A stretch of DNA of 6,125 nucleotides from an uncultured cyanobacterium (GCA_903831165.1 CAIKWV010000376.1:1-6125), one strand, 5' to 3'; positions 1-6,125 are shown, numbered from the stretch's first letter. Notes: generated by a model from the letters alone, not told the origin. Numbers and translations are program-made.

Positions 1-42
1 CACCAAAGCCAAGCTGCTTGCCACCCATCAACCCAGTCCATA

Positions 43-56
43 CCTGTGATCACAGG
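43..56. repeat. 14-bp perfect palindrome
   Basis: CCTGTGATCACAGG equals its own reverse complement. It contains TGTGA and TCACA half-sites, but without the 6-bp spacer of a CRP-type operator, so I do not call it a CRP site. It could be a binding site for a dimeric protein or a chance palindrome. No gene it could control is visible. Confidence 0.4.
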
Positions 57-78
57 CCTATTTTCGCGCAGGTGGGCT

Positions 79-100
79 GGGTTTTCCAGGGTCTCCCTAG
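79..100 (+). repeat. Repeat copy 1 (left arm of a 22-bp inverted pair)
   Basis: This 22-bp sequence begins GGGTTTTCCAGGG and ends CTCCCTAG. Its exact reverse complement lies at 875-896, so the two copies face each other and bound 818 bp. A related copy in the same orientation is at 961-981. Paired termini of this length are typical of insertion-sequence or MITE ends. The flanking bases show no obvious target duplication and I cannot name a family. Confidence 0.65.
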
Positions 101-640
101 GAGTTTGTCTCGATCAGGTCATCCCTAGCCAAGGAACTAAAGGGGCGTAGTTCAGTAGCTTCCCGACATCAAGTCCTGTGATTCAGTACACATCACGCCC
201 TGCCTGTGGACCGAGGCAACTCTTGCCAGGACAACTTTCGGCAAGCTGCCGCGACGCAGTGAGCAGCGCATTTCCACTGGATCCTCAGCGTGGATCGAGC
301 ACGGACTGACAACCATCAAACGGAGAGACAGCAGCACAACCTGTTTCGGCCAGACTTGAGCATCGCCGACCATGGAAACCCTAGAGACTTTGTTGCCTTT
401 CTGTTCCGGTGCTGTCCATGCCTGGAATCTCGTCGTCACTCGAGGTCCGACGCCAGGGTGATCCAGAGATTCCTCCGTTACCAAACTCCCCACTTCCCAC
501 TTGAGCCGCGAATCGGTGAACGCCGAAGCGAGCACTGGGCTTGGCTCTGGGCTTGGTTTTGAAAACAGTCGAGATCTTCAGCAGAGCGTTGCACCTCATC
601 CAGTGAGCGCTTGAGCGCAGCATCGCCGGCCACACGCCTA

Positions 641-672
641 TGTTGACCGGCGCTACTTAGGGCCGGTCAACA
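641..672. repeat. Inverted repeat, 11-bp stem with 10-nt loop
   Basis: TGTTGACCGGC at 641-651 pairs perfectly with GCCGGTCAACA at 662-672 around a 10-nt loop. It could form a stable hairpin on either strand. No T-run follows on either side, so a rho-independent terminator is unlikely. It may be a protein-binding site or part of a small repeat element. Confidence 0.6.
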
Positions 673-874
673 CCAAAAGCGTGTTGCGCCTGGATCCCCA
701 AACAACAAATGTGGGCGCTTGCACAGCTGAGGAGATCCAATCCGGAATCAGGTTGAGATGGCAGTCAATTGGTCTCCACTTGCTGGCACGAGCGGATCTG
801 CTGTCCTGCGATCCAGCTGGGATGAAAAGAATGCCTAGGTGGCGCTGTCCGGTCAGAATCAGTCTGAGCGTGCA

Positions 875-896
875 CTAGGGAGACCCTGGAAAACCC
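875..896 (-). repeat. Repeat copy 2 (right arm of the inverted pair)
   Basis: This is the exact reverse complement of 79-100, beginning CTAGGGAGACC and ending CTGGAAAACCC. It also forms an inverted pair with the diverged copy at 961-981: 18 of 21 positions match and the arms are 65 nt apart. The interval 875-981 could therefore fold back as a hairpin of about 107 nt just downstream of dprA, or be a small miniature element of its own. Confidence 0.65.
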
Positions 897-960
897 TGGC
901 CAGGGCCAAGGGAGCCATGGCGCCGCAAGGGCTTTCACGAAGCAAGCTCGTAAGAATCGC

Positions 961-981
961 GGTTTTCCAGAGATTCCCTAG
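961..981 (+). repeat. Repeat copy 3, overlapping the dprA stop codon
   Basis: GGTTTTCCAG followed by AGATTCCCTAG is the same repeat as 80-100 with three mismatches. Read on the minus strand, the CTA at 978-980 in its CCCTAG end is the TAG stop codon of dprA. The repeat therefore defines the present 3' end of that gene. Confidence 0.6.
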
Positions 982-2738
982 ATGTTGTCCGGTGGCATCT
1001 GAGGGTTGTTCGGCCAGAACGCTCGACGTGCGCCAGGCTCCTGGTCCGGTCGGCCGAGGGATGGTTCGGCAGCCTCCCCAGAACCCCGCTGGCTGTTCGT
1101 GGCTCGACGCCCCATGGGCGCCTGAGCCGAGCCCGGCTGCCATGCGGTTGCGGCCGGGCGCCAGCGCAGACCGGGCTCGGCCCGGAGGACGCCGGCCAGC
1201 TCGAGATCGAGCAGGACCGGGGCCAGCTGCTCGGCGCCCAGTCCCAAGGCCTCGCTGAGTTGCTCAAGGCTGGCGCCGACCCCCACCGCCGCCAGCAGCC
1301 GACAGCCGGCCGAACCCAAGCGGCGCTGCATCAAGTGCTCCTGCCGCGATGTCCCAGGAGCAGCCCGGGCCGCGATGCCCCCTGCGACCGCCCGGGATGC
1401 CGTGGCAGCCGTTCTGGGGCCTGACGGACCGGCCATGAGCCGCTTCGCCAACCGATGCGTGCCAACCGCGGTTGAGCCGCCTTCGGTGTCAGCGTCAGCA
1501 GCTGTACCGCCAACGAGTGATTGGGCTCTGGGGCTTCGCCCTTCCCCCGTTTGGAGCGGGGCCGTTGTCAGATCGGTCGATCCGCCTCCGCCTGCTCGAT
1601 CGTGACTGCGCACGGGGGAGGGGGCTGCAGAGCGATCGGCTTCAACCTGATCGCCGACATTGTCAGCGGGATGGGAGTCAACTTGATGCGTTGGTGCCCA
1701 TGGCCTTTCACAGGACATCCTTTCGCCTCGAACCGTGGCCGCCGCCCTCCAGGCACGGCCCACCAGGGGACCCGGTCCCAGCTGGTCGATCAGATCGGCA
1801 GGCAGGAGCAGCGGAGTGGCCCCCCGCGCCAGAAGCCGATTGCTGCCCAAGGCCGAAAGCCGGCTCGCATCAGCCGGCACCACCCAGATGGGCAATCCCT
1901 CGGCCCAGGCCAGGTCGGCGGAATGGAGCGCACCGCTGGCCTCGGGGCATTCCACCAGCACCAGCGCCCTGGCCAGGGCCACCTGCAGACGGTTGCGGCT
2001 GGCGAAATGGCCGGGCCGCACGGGTGCCCCGGCAGGCCACTCGCTCAGCAGTAGTCCCTCCTTGGCCACCTGCTGCTGCAGGCGTCGATGGTGCCGGGGA
2101 TAGGTGCGATCCAGCGGCGTGCCGATCACGCCGACCGGGGCACCGCCAGCGGCCAGACAGCCCTCATGGGCGGCGCCATCAATGCCCTCGGCCAATCCGC
2201 TCACCACCGGCCAACCGGCGGCCGCCAGAGCCGCGCCGACGCGGTTGGCCATCAACAGGCCATGACTGGAGGGATGGCGGGTGCCGACCACCGCCACCGC
2301 CTGGCGCCGGGCCAGGGGCGCCCAGAGAGTGCCCCTGCCACGCCAATACAGCACCGGCGGCGGTCGATCGAGGGCCTCCAGCGCCTCAGGCCAGCGCCGA
2401 TCCCCCGGCATCAGCACACACCGCCCCGCTTGCTCCTCTCTGGCCAGCCGGGGCAGGGGGTCACACCCCCATCGGCCGCGGAATTGCTCCACCGCCTGGC
2501 CCAGACCGCGGGGCCAGTCCAGGCGCTGGGCCAGCACCCCAACGGGGAGCGCCCAGGCGGCTTCGAGCCCCCCAGGCAGCAGCAGCAAACGCCGCAGGCG
2601 CCTGATTCCGATACCGGGACAGCGGCTCCAGAGCAACCACCACAACCGCTGGCGGACCTGCCAGGGCGCCGGACAGGCCGCCGGCAGGTCCTCGGGCGAT
2701 GCCTCCAATGGGAAAAGCCCCCGCACCAGATCCCCCAT
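978..2738 (-). CDS. dprA: DNA-processing protein DprA (Smf), long-linker form
   Basis: In the DprA family the protein binds incoming single-stranded DNA in the cytoplasm during natural transformation and loads RecA on it. This 586-residue protein has a helical N-terminal region (about 28-100). A Rossmann-like core follows (about 145-318) with VAVVGTRHPSSHG (148-160), VSGLAEGIDGAAH (179-191), IGTPLD (205-210), SEWPAG (232-237), SRNR (247-250) and SGALHSADLAWAEG (268-281). The winged-helix C-terminal domain of full-length DprA is at about 479-528. Two features are odd: a Gly/Ala/Ser/Pro-rich linker of roughly 155 residues separates core and winged helix, and a tail of about 58 residues follows it, so the protein is much longer than the usual 300-400 residues. 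The ATG at 2738 lies 27 bp after the thioesterase stop, which suggests co-transcription. I see no clear Shine-Dalgarno, and a start near residue 28 is an alternative. Confidence 0.93.
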   Translation of the reverse strand: MGDLVRGLFPLEASPEDLPAACPAPWQVRQRLWWLLWSRCPGIGIRRLRRLLLLPGGLEAAWALPVGVLAQRLDWPRGLGQAVEQFRGRWGCDPLPRLAREEQAGRCVLMPGDRRWPEALEALDRPPPVLYWRGRGTLWAPLARRQAVAVVGTRHPSSHGLLMANRVGAALAAAGWPVVSGLAEGIDGAAHEGCLAAGGAPVGVIGTPLDRTYPRHHRRLQQQVAKEGLLLSEWPAGAPVRPGHFASRNRLQVALARALVLVECPEASGALHSADLAWAEGLPIWVVPADASRLSALGSNRLLARGATPLLLPADLIDQLGPGPLVGRAWRAAATVRGERMSCERPWAPTHQVDSHPADNVGDQVEADRSAAPSPVRSHDRAGGGGSTDLTTAPLQTGEGRSPRAQSLVGGTAADADTEGGSTAVGTHRLAKRLMAGPSGPRTAATASRAVAGGIAARAAPGTSRQEHLMQRRLGSAGCRLLAAVGVGASLEQLSEALGLGAEQLAPVLLDLELAGVLRAEPGLRWRPAATAWQPGSAQAPMGRRATNSQRGSGEAAEPSLGRPDQEPGARRAFWPNNPQMPPDNI

Positions 2739-2765
2739 CGCAGCCCGACGACTGGTGCAAATGTA

Positions 2766-3239
2766 CTACAAGCCGGGCCCCCGCCTCAGGGCCGCCAAGG
2801 CACGCTCCAGGTCGGCGGGCCAATGGCGCATCAGCCGACGGCGAGCGGGACCTCCGGCACAATCAAGCAGCACCAGCTCCACCCGGGCCGTCGCCGCCAG
2901 CACACCCCCGGGTCCGTACAGGGACGTCAGCCAAGGCAACCTGACCCCCTGGCGTGGCAGAACCTGGCTGCGCAATTCCACAGCATCGCCGTGGAGGAGG
3001 GCCTGGCGGTAATCGATCGCCAGCGACACGATCGGCAACTCCAGACCACGGGCCGACAGATCGCTGTAGGGCAGCCCCACAGCGGCCAGTGCCTCGATCC
3101 TGGCCTCCTCCAACCAGCCCACGTAGGCCCCGTGCCACATGACGCCCGCATGGTCCGTGTGCTGGGGAAACACCCGCCGCTCCAGACACCAGTCCGGGCC
3201 AGCGGAGACCAGCAAAGCTGGAGTTGGAGACGTCACCAT
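2766..3239 (-). CDS. Acyl-CoA thioesterase, hotdog fold (4HBT/YbgC type)
   Basis: This 157-residue protein has the 4-hydroxybenzoyl-CoA thioesterase signature near its N-terminus: HTDHAG (27-32) followed by WHGAYVGWLEEARIEAL (35-51). Asp29 sits at the position of the catalytic aspartate in this family. LPIVSLAIDYRQAL (69-82) matches the central strand of the fold. Family members hydrolyse acyl-CoA thioesters in the cytoplasm. The substrate cannot be read from the sequence. In cyanobacteria a related enzyme acts on dihydroxynaphthoyl-CoA in phylloquinone synthesis, but this protein does not closely resemble what I recall of that enzyme, so I give no symbol. The ATG at 3239 was chosen because the hotdog domain begins about 17 residues later. 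The frame stays open to 3461, but a longer start would run into the divergent stress-protein gene. It lies directly upstream of dprA and is probably in one operon with it. Confidence 0.85.
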   Translation of the reverse strand: MVTSPTPALLVSAGPDWCLERRVFPQHTDHAGVMWHGAYVGWLEEARIEALAAVGLPYSDLSARGLELPIVSLAIDYRQALLHGDAVELRSQVLPRQGVRLPWLTSLYGPGGVLAATARVELVLLDCAGGPARRRLMRHWPADLERALAALRRGPGL

Positions 3240-3311
3240 CACGGTATTGCTGCCCTTGGAGATCCTGACCGTCGATCGGCCATAGGCTGACGCCCAGCTT
3301 CCAAGCATCCC

Positions 3312-4160
3312 GTGTTTCGCAACCTCCTCATCGCCAATTCGGGCAAGGTCCAGGTGGAAGAGATGGTCCGCATGTTGCGGGAGATCCCCCCCTGCCGGCA
3401 GGCCCGCATCAACCTGCTGCATGTGATCCCGGAGCAGGGGGGCACCGACCTCCAGGAGCACCGCGACCGCAGCGAGATCCTGGTGAACGAGGCCATCCAG
3501 CGCCTCGGCCTGACGGCCACGGAGGTCACGACCATCGTGCGCCAGGGGGACACCAAGCAGACCGTGCTCAAGGTGGCGGACGAAATCGACGCCGACCTGA
3601 TCGTGATGGGATCCAGGGGCCTGGGCAGGCTGCAGTCGATCCTGGCCAACAGCGCCAGTCAGTACGTGTTCCAGCTCTCAACCCGACCGATGCTGCTGGT
3701 GCGCGATGACCTCTATGTACGAGCGATCAATCGGGTGATGGTCACGGTCGACGGCACGGGCGTCGGCGATGACGCCATTCGGCTGGCCTGCGAACTGGTC
3801 AGCGGCATCCCCGGCGGCAGTCTCACGGGCGTGCACGTCACCCGTCAGGACATCACCCCCTCCCGCGGCGGCAAGAGCCCCGCCGACGAGGTGCTGGGCA
3901 AGGCGGTGCAGCAAGCGCGAGCGCTGGGAGTGGAGATGAAACCGATCCATCGCACCGGTGATGTCAGCCGCACGGTCTGCCAGGTGGCCGAAGAGATCAA
4001 GGCTGATCTGCTGGTGATCGCCTCCCAGGACCGGCGTCCCCTGGTGGCCAAGGCCCTGGTGGATCTGGATCGCCTGCTGGGCAGCTCCGTCAGCGACTAC
4101 ATCCGCGTGCATGCCCCGGCGCCGGTGTTGCTGGTGCGGGAACCGGAAGGCCGGCGTTAG
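3312..4160 (+). CDS. Tandem universal stress protein (two UspA domains)
   Basis: This 282-residue cytoplasmic protein has two UspA domains, about 1-132 and 137-276. The first ends in the nucleotide-binding pattern G100-x2-G103-x9-N113-S114, where the third position is Asn instead of the usual Gly, followed by the typical strand RPMLLVR (125-131). The second ends LGSSVSDYIRVHAPAPVLLVR (256-276 in outline). It keeps the distal Gly-Ser pair but lacks the upstream GxxG, so ATP binding may be weakened or lost there. UspA proteins respond to stress, and some bind ATP, but the specific role here is unknown. The start is a GTG at 3312 with no visible Shine-Dalgarno; it is supported because FRNLLIANSG directly after it is the expected first beta strand. 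It is transcribed divergently from the thioesterase across a 72-bp spacer that must hold both promoters. Confidence 0.9.
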   Translation: MFRNLLIANSGKVQVEEMVRMLREIPPCRQARINLLHVIPEQGGTDLQEHRDRSEILVNEAIQRLGLTATEVTTIVRQGDTKQTVLKVADEIDADLIVMGSRGLGRLQSILANSASQYVFQLSTRPMLLVRDDLYVRAINRVMVTVDGTGVGDDAIRLACELVSGIPGGSLTGVHVTRQDITPSRGGKSPADEVLGKAVQQARALGVEMKPIHRTGDVSRTVCQVAEEIKADLLVIASQDRRPLVAKALVDLDRLLGSSVSDYIRVHAPAPVLLVREPEGRR

Positions 4161-5210
4161 AAGACGTAGCAGCCGATCAAGAGACGGCTGAAAAACGTCT
4201 CACAGCCGCGTTTGACCACCGCTTCGGCAACGGGCAACTCGGTATCCATCCGGTGTTGACGCGGCTGACAGAACGTTGATCGGGTCCTCGGAAGATTTTT
4301 TTTTCAACAGTCACTGAACCAGGAGCTGCAAACCCGCCACCGCCGCAAGCCCTGACAGCTGAACGCTGGGGGATAAAGACACTGACGCCGCTCAGATCAC
4401 CGGTCTTGCCCCACCGCCGGCCCAGTCACAGCAGCAACATCAACTGGATCCGTGCCGATCCTGGACGTCAGGGTGTGTTTGTTGTTTGCGGGCCTCGGCA
4501 TCGATGGAGTCCAAGCAGAACAAGATGTTCAGGATCGGAACATGGCCGCGTCCCGCCCGAGAGTGATTCGCTGATTGCGAAGATCTCGCCACCCGATGGC
4601 CCGGATTAGCCTCTCTCATGATTCTCAGGCATCGTCGCCAGGCCCCCTGGCACTCAAGATCGATGGCAGCACTGTCGATCGGTACCAATCCCCAAGCCCG
4701 ATTCACTGGCTTTGGGGCTTCGAATGCGGCCTCTGCAGCGATGGCCTGCCTGGCCAGCAGCAATGAGCTCGTCTGGGGCTGCAGGTCGCGGAGAAGCCGC
4801 TCCTGCCATCCTCGGGGCCGACGAACTGGGCCGAAGCTCAGCACCCATGGCGGACCAGGAGTGCGCTGCACAACCTGTCCGCAGCGGTCAACCTGCTGCT
4901 GCTCCATCAGGTCGATGCCGTGGTCGCACGGTTGTTGGCGATTTCATTCGCCTCTGGCGGCAGGCCTGGGGCTTGGTTCAACAAACGGCTGACGGTCCCG
5001 AGTTGTGCTGTCGCCAGCAGCTCGAACCAGACCAACGAAAGCACCTGAACCAGCTCTCCAACGACTGCGCTGCAGCCCAGCCCCAGGGCCGCTGCAAACA
5101 AAAAGGCAGCGAGGGTTGGCCCGCCACTGTCCAAGCCAAAGCTCCACCAACCGGCAGTCAAGCCGACTGGTGGAGCCAGGGGTCAGTCCATGGCTGCGCC
5201 GCGTCGGCCA
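4161..5210. other. Stretch of about 1 kb without a confident gene
   Basis: I recognise no protein or RNA gene here. The best candidates are on the minus strand. One is an 84-codon ORF with a TTG start at 5161 and a stop at 4907-4909; its residues 16-54 are hydrophobic enough for two short membrane helices. The other is a 155-codon ORF from ATG 4907 to 4440. The stop of the first and the start of the second overlap as TGATG. A 30-codon minus-strand ORF (4249-4157) ends in overlap with the stress-protein stop. There is also a run of nine T at 4296-4304 and a small stem, CGGCTG/CAGCCG, at 4185-4190 and 4203-4208. No tRNA-like T-loop was found on either strand. The stretch may be a gene remnant, since the space beside psbM carries other genes in related cyanobacteria. 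Confidence 0.45.
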
Positions 5211-5239
5211 GCCCGGCAGGACCCTGTCCCAGGACGGGC
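5211..5239 (-). terminator. Possible hairpin after psbM
   Basis: Directly after the psbM stop on the minus strand, GCCCG (5239-5235) can pair with CGGGC (5215-5211), with a small inner stem GGAC/GTCC between them. The position fits a transcript end, but no T-run follows and the stem is interrupted. It is a weak terminator or a 3'-end stabilising structure. Confidence 0.25.
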
Positions 5240-5240
5240 T

Positions 5241-5348
5241 TCAGCCCCCCTGACGGCTGCTGGTCTGGATGTAGAGGATGATCAGGAAGACCGCCGGAAC
5301 CAGGACGAACAGGAGGCTGGCTACGAAGCCGAGGTCGTTGGTTTCCAT
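5241..5348 (-). CDS. psbM: Photosystem II reaction centre protein M
   Basis: This 35-codon gene runs from ATG at 5348 to TGA at 5241-5243. The product begins [19 protein letters not shown] and ends IQTSSRQGG. One membrane-spanning helix covers about residues 7-27. This matches the length, the ND-G-FVA start, the VPAVFL core and the LYIQT end of PsbM, a single-helix thylakoid subunit at the dimer interface of photosystem II. It lies 45 bp downstream of the ferredoxin gene on the same strand and may be co-transcribed with it. The leader has no strong Shine-Dalgarno. The gene is short enough to be missed by ORF callers with a length cut-off. Confidence 0.96.
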   Translation of the reverse strand: METNDLGFVASLLFVLVPAVFLIILYIQTSSRQGG

Positions 5349-5383
5349 GGCTGTCGGAAAGATGCTGAGAACGTATCACCGCC

Positions 5384-5398
5384 CCTGAAGGGCTCAGG
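5384..5398 (-). other. Small hairpin spanning the ferredoxin stop codon
   Basis: CCTGA at 5384-5388 pairs with TCAGG at 5394-5398 around a 5-nt loop, and the ferredoxin stop (5394-5396) is part of the stem. No T-run follows, so it is not a standard terminator. It could be an attenuating or processing structure between the ferredoxin gene and psbM. Confidence 0.3.
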
Positions 5399-5876
5399 CG
5401 TTCGCTTCACCGCTCGTTGTGGTTGGGGCACTGGCGGCGGAGTCGCCAGGGGCTTCGACAGCTTCTTCCGTCTCGTCAGGCTCCGGCTCCACCGGGGTGG
5501 GCCAGGCAGTGGGTCCGGCGGGCAGGGGCCTGGAGAGAGCCTCCGCCAACATCGCGTCACGGTCCGCCAGGCCCACCTGGGGCCTGGTCACCACCGTCAG
5601 GGACTGCTGCACCAGGGCCTGACAGGCCAATCGCCAGCTTTCTGGACGACGGCGCAGCTTCTGAACCTCCACGGGCGTTGGTGGGGTGAGGGCAGCATCA
5701 GCGGCCCCTTCGACATCAACGAAACAAGTGATGCACTGACCGCAGCCGCCGCAATTGCCCAGTTTTCCCTTGAGGCCGTAGAGCTCGATGCCCTCGCGCA
5801 GGGCCACCTCCCGCAGATTCTCGCCGGGGTAGCACTCCACATCCCTGCCCTCGCGGACGAAGCGGATCACCGGCAT
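5394..5876 (-). CDS. [2Fe-2S] ferredoxin-like protein encoded beside psbB
   Basis: This 160-residue soluble electron-transfer protein has a ferredoxin fold at about 1-97. Cluster ligands fit Cys42-x5-Cys48-x2-Cys51-x33-Cys85, within NCGGCGQCITC and WRLACQALV. Cys45 is an additional cysteine inside the cluster loop. After about residue 100 comes a tail of some 60 residues rich in Pro, Glu, Ala and Ser, probably disordered, which makes the protein longer than the 100-125 residues common in the family. The start was placed at ATG 5876 because MPVIRFVREGR gives the expected first strand. The frame is open to 6014, but that extension is Arg-rich, unlike the family, and would fill nearly all of the psbB leader. 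The gene is divergent from psbB and precedes psbM. Its redox partner is unknown. Confidence 0.9.
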   Translation of the reverse strand: MPVIRFVREGRDVECYPGENLREVALREGIELYGLKGKLGNCGGCGQCITCFVDVEGAADAALTPPTPVEVQKLRRRPESWRLACQALVQQSLTVVTRPQVGLADRDAMLAEALSRPLPAGPTAWPTPVEPEPDETEEAVEAPGDSAASAPTTTSGEANA

Positions 5877-5894
5877 GGCACAAACGGCTGAGAG

Positions 5895-5909
5895 GTTCCA
5901 TTTTGGAAC
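5895..5909. promoter_or_regulatory. Inverted repeat just upstream of the ferredoxin start
   Basis: GTTCCA and TGGAAC are separated by TTT, 18 bp from the ferredoxin ATG and inside the psbB/ferredoxin divergent spacer. It could be an operator or a leader hairpin. No known regulator motif is matched with confidence. Confidence 0.3.
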
Positions 5910-5987
5910 GGCGGCTGCAAGCCTGCGGTTGCGGTCCGTTACCTGGCGCCCCGTGCGGCCATCCGCACCCTCTACCATCGCCAGACG

Positions 5988-6004
5988 GATCGGCCTGGCC
6001 GATC
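5988..6004. promoter_or_regulatory. 17-bp inverted repeat in the psbB leader
   Basis: GATCGGCC and GGCCGATC are perfect arms around a single T, ending 27 bp before the psbB ATG. This is close enough to lie in the 5' untranslated region, where it could form a hairpin or bind a dimeric protein. Its function is not known from the sequence. Confidence 0.4.
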
Positions 6005-6025
6005 GCCAACCCAACCCAGATCTGA

Positions 6026-6125
<100 letters not shown>

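Larger units (their letters stand above)
1..977. other. Gene-poor, repeat-rich stretch (possible decayed mobile element)
   Basis: No reading frame here gives a protein I recognise. The open frames on both strands (for example minus 152-535, minus 381-635 and plus 290-562) are short, overlap one another and lack domain motifs. The composition looks less GC-rich than the genes to the right. What can be seen is repeat structure: related 21-22 bp repeats at 79-100, 875-896 and 961-981, a palindrome at 43-56, an inverted repeat at 641-672 and a 12-bp tandem step (CTGGGCTTGG twice, 535-544 and 547-556). My inference is an old mobile-element insertion that has lost its transposase. I see no clear target-site duplication, so this is not proven. 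The left edge could hold the end or start of a neighbouring gene, but fewer than 50 bases are visible. Confidence 0.5.

Noticed and set aside
1..49. End of a plus-strand gene (frame ending TGA 47-49) or start of a minus-strand gene (ATG at 41)
   Set aside because: Fewer than 50 bases are visible and neither short peptide is recognisable.
43..56. CRP/SyCRP1 operator
   Set aside because: The TGTGA and TCACA half-sites are merged without the required 6-bp spacer.
142..200. tRNA-like beginning GGGGCGTAGTTCAGT with CGCCC downstream
   Set aside because: The span is only about 58 nt, there is no proper anticodon arm and no T-loop of the TTCRA type. It is not a functional tRNA.
1472..3290. Long plus-strand ORFs (377 and 400 codons) opposite dprA and the thioesterase
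   Set aside because: They are very rich in Arg, Pro, Gly and Gln with no domain motifs. They are antisense shadows of GC-rich coding sequence, while the minus-strand frames carry clear family motifs.
3240..3461. Longer thioesterase start at 3461
   Set aside because: It would overlap the first 50 codons of the stress protein on the other strand, and the added residues show no hotdog sequence.
4440..5240. prmC (hemK) downstream of psbM
   Set aside because: I expected it from related gene orders, but no NPPY motif or methyltransferase motif is readable in any frame here.
5877..6014. Longer ferredoxin start at 6014
   Set aside because: It adds 46 residues unlike the family and consumes the psbB leader. 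The conserved fold begins at the internal ATG 5876.

Overview
The window looks like chromosomal DNA of a GC-rich cyanobacterium of the Synechococcus/Cyanobium (picocyanobacterial) lineage. The strongest evidence is at the right end: the first 31 codons of psbB (photosystem II CP47), a divergent [2Fe-2S] ferredoxin gene, and the 35-codon photosystem II gene psbM. The window carries ordinary photosynthesis and housekeeping genes. No CRISPR array, tRNA, rRNA, intact transposase or recognisable defence system was seen.

Layout, left to right. Positions 1-977 hold no gene that I can recognise. They contain a cluster of related short repeats: a perfect 22-bp inverted pair at 79-100 and 875-896, a diverged copy at 961-981, a possible weaker copy near 822-868, a separate 11-bp-stem inverted repeat at 641-672 and a 14-bp palindrome at 43-56. 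This resembles a decayed insertion-sequence or MITE region. Positions 978-3239 are a two-gene minus-strand cluster: a hotdog-fold (4HBT-type) acyl-CoA thioesterase followed 27 bp downstream by dprA, which has an unusually long linker and C-terminal tail. The dprA stop codon lies inside one of the repeats. A tandem-domain universal stress protein is transcribed divergently from the thioesterase (3312-4160, plus strand).

Positions 4161-5240 are about 1.1 kb without a confidently identified gene. They hold two weak, overlapping minus-strand ORFs joined by a TGATG junction (4440-5161), a 30-codon minus-strand ORF whose stop overlaps that of the stress protein, and a run of nine T. From 5241 to the end lies the photosynthetic block: psbM and the ferredoxin on the minus strand, 45 bp apart and possibly co-transcribed, and psbB on the plus strand across a 155-bp divergent spacer with two inverted repeats.

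Functional reading. psbB and psbM encode parts of the photosystem II core. The ferredoxin is a candidate electron carrier kept beside them. The thioesterase, dprA and stress-protein genes are housekeeping neighbours, and dprA would protect incoming single-stranded DNA during natural transformation. I found no convincing new multi-gene system. The items most worth checking are the repeat cluster that overlaps the end of dprA and the unexplained ORFs between the stress-protein gene and psbM.
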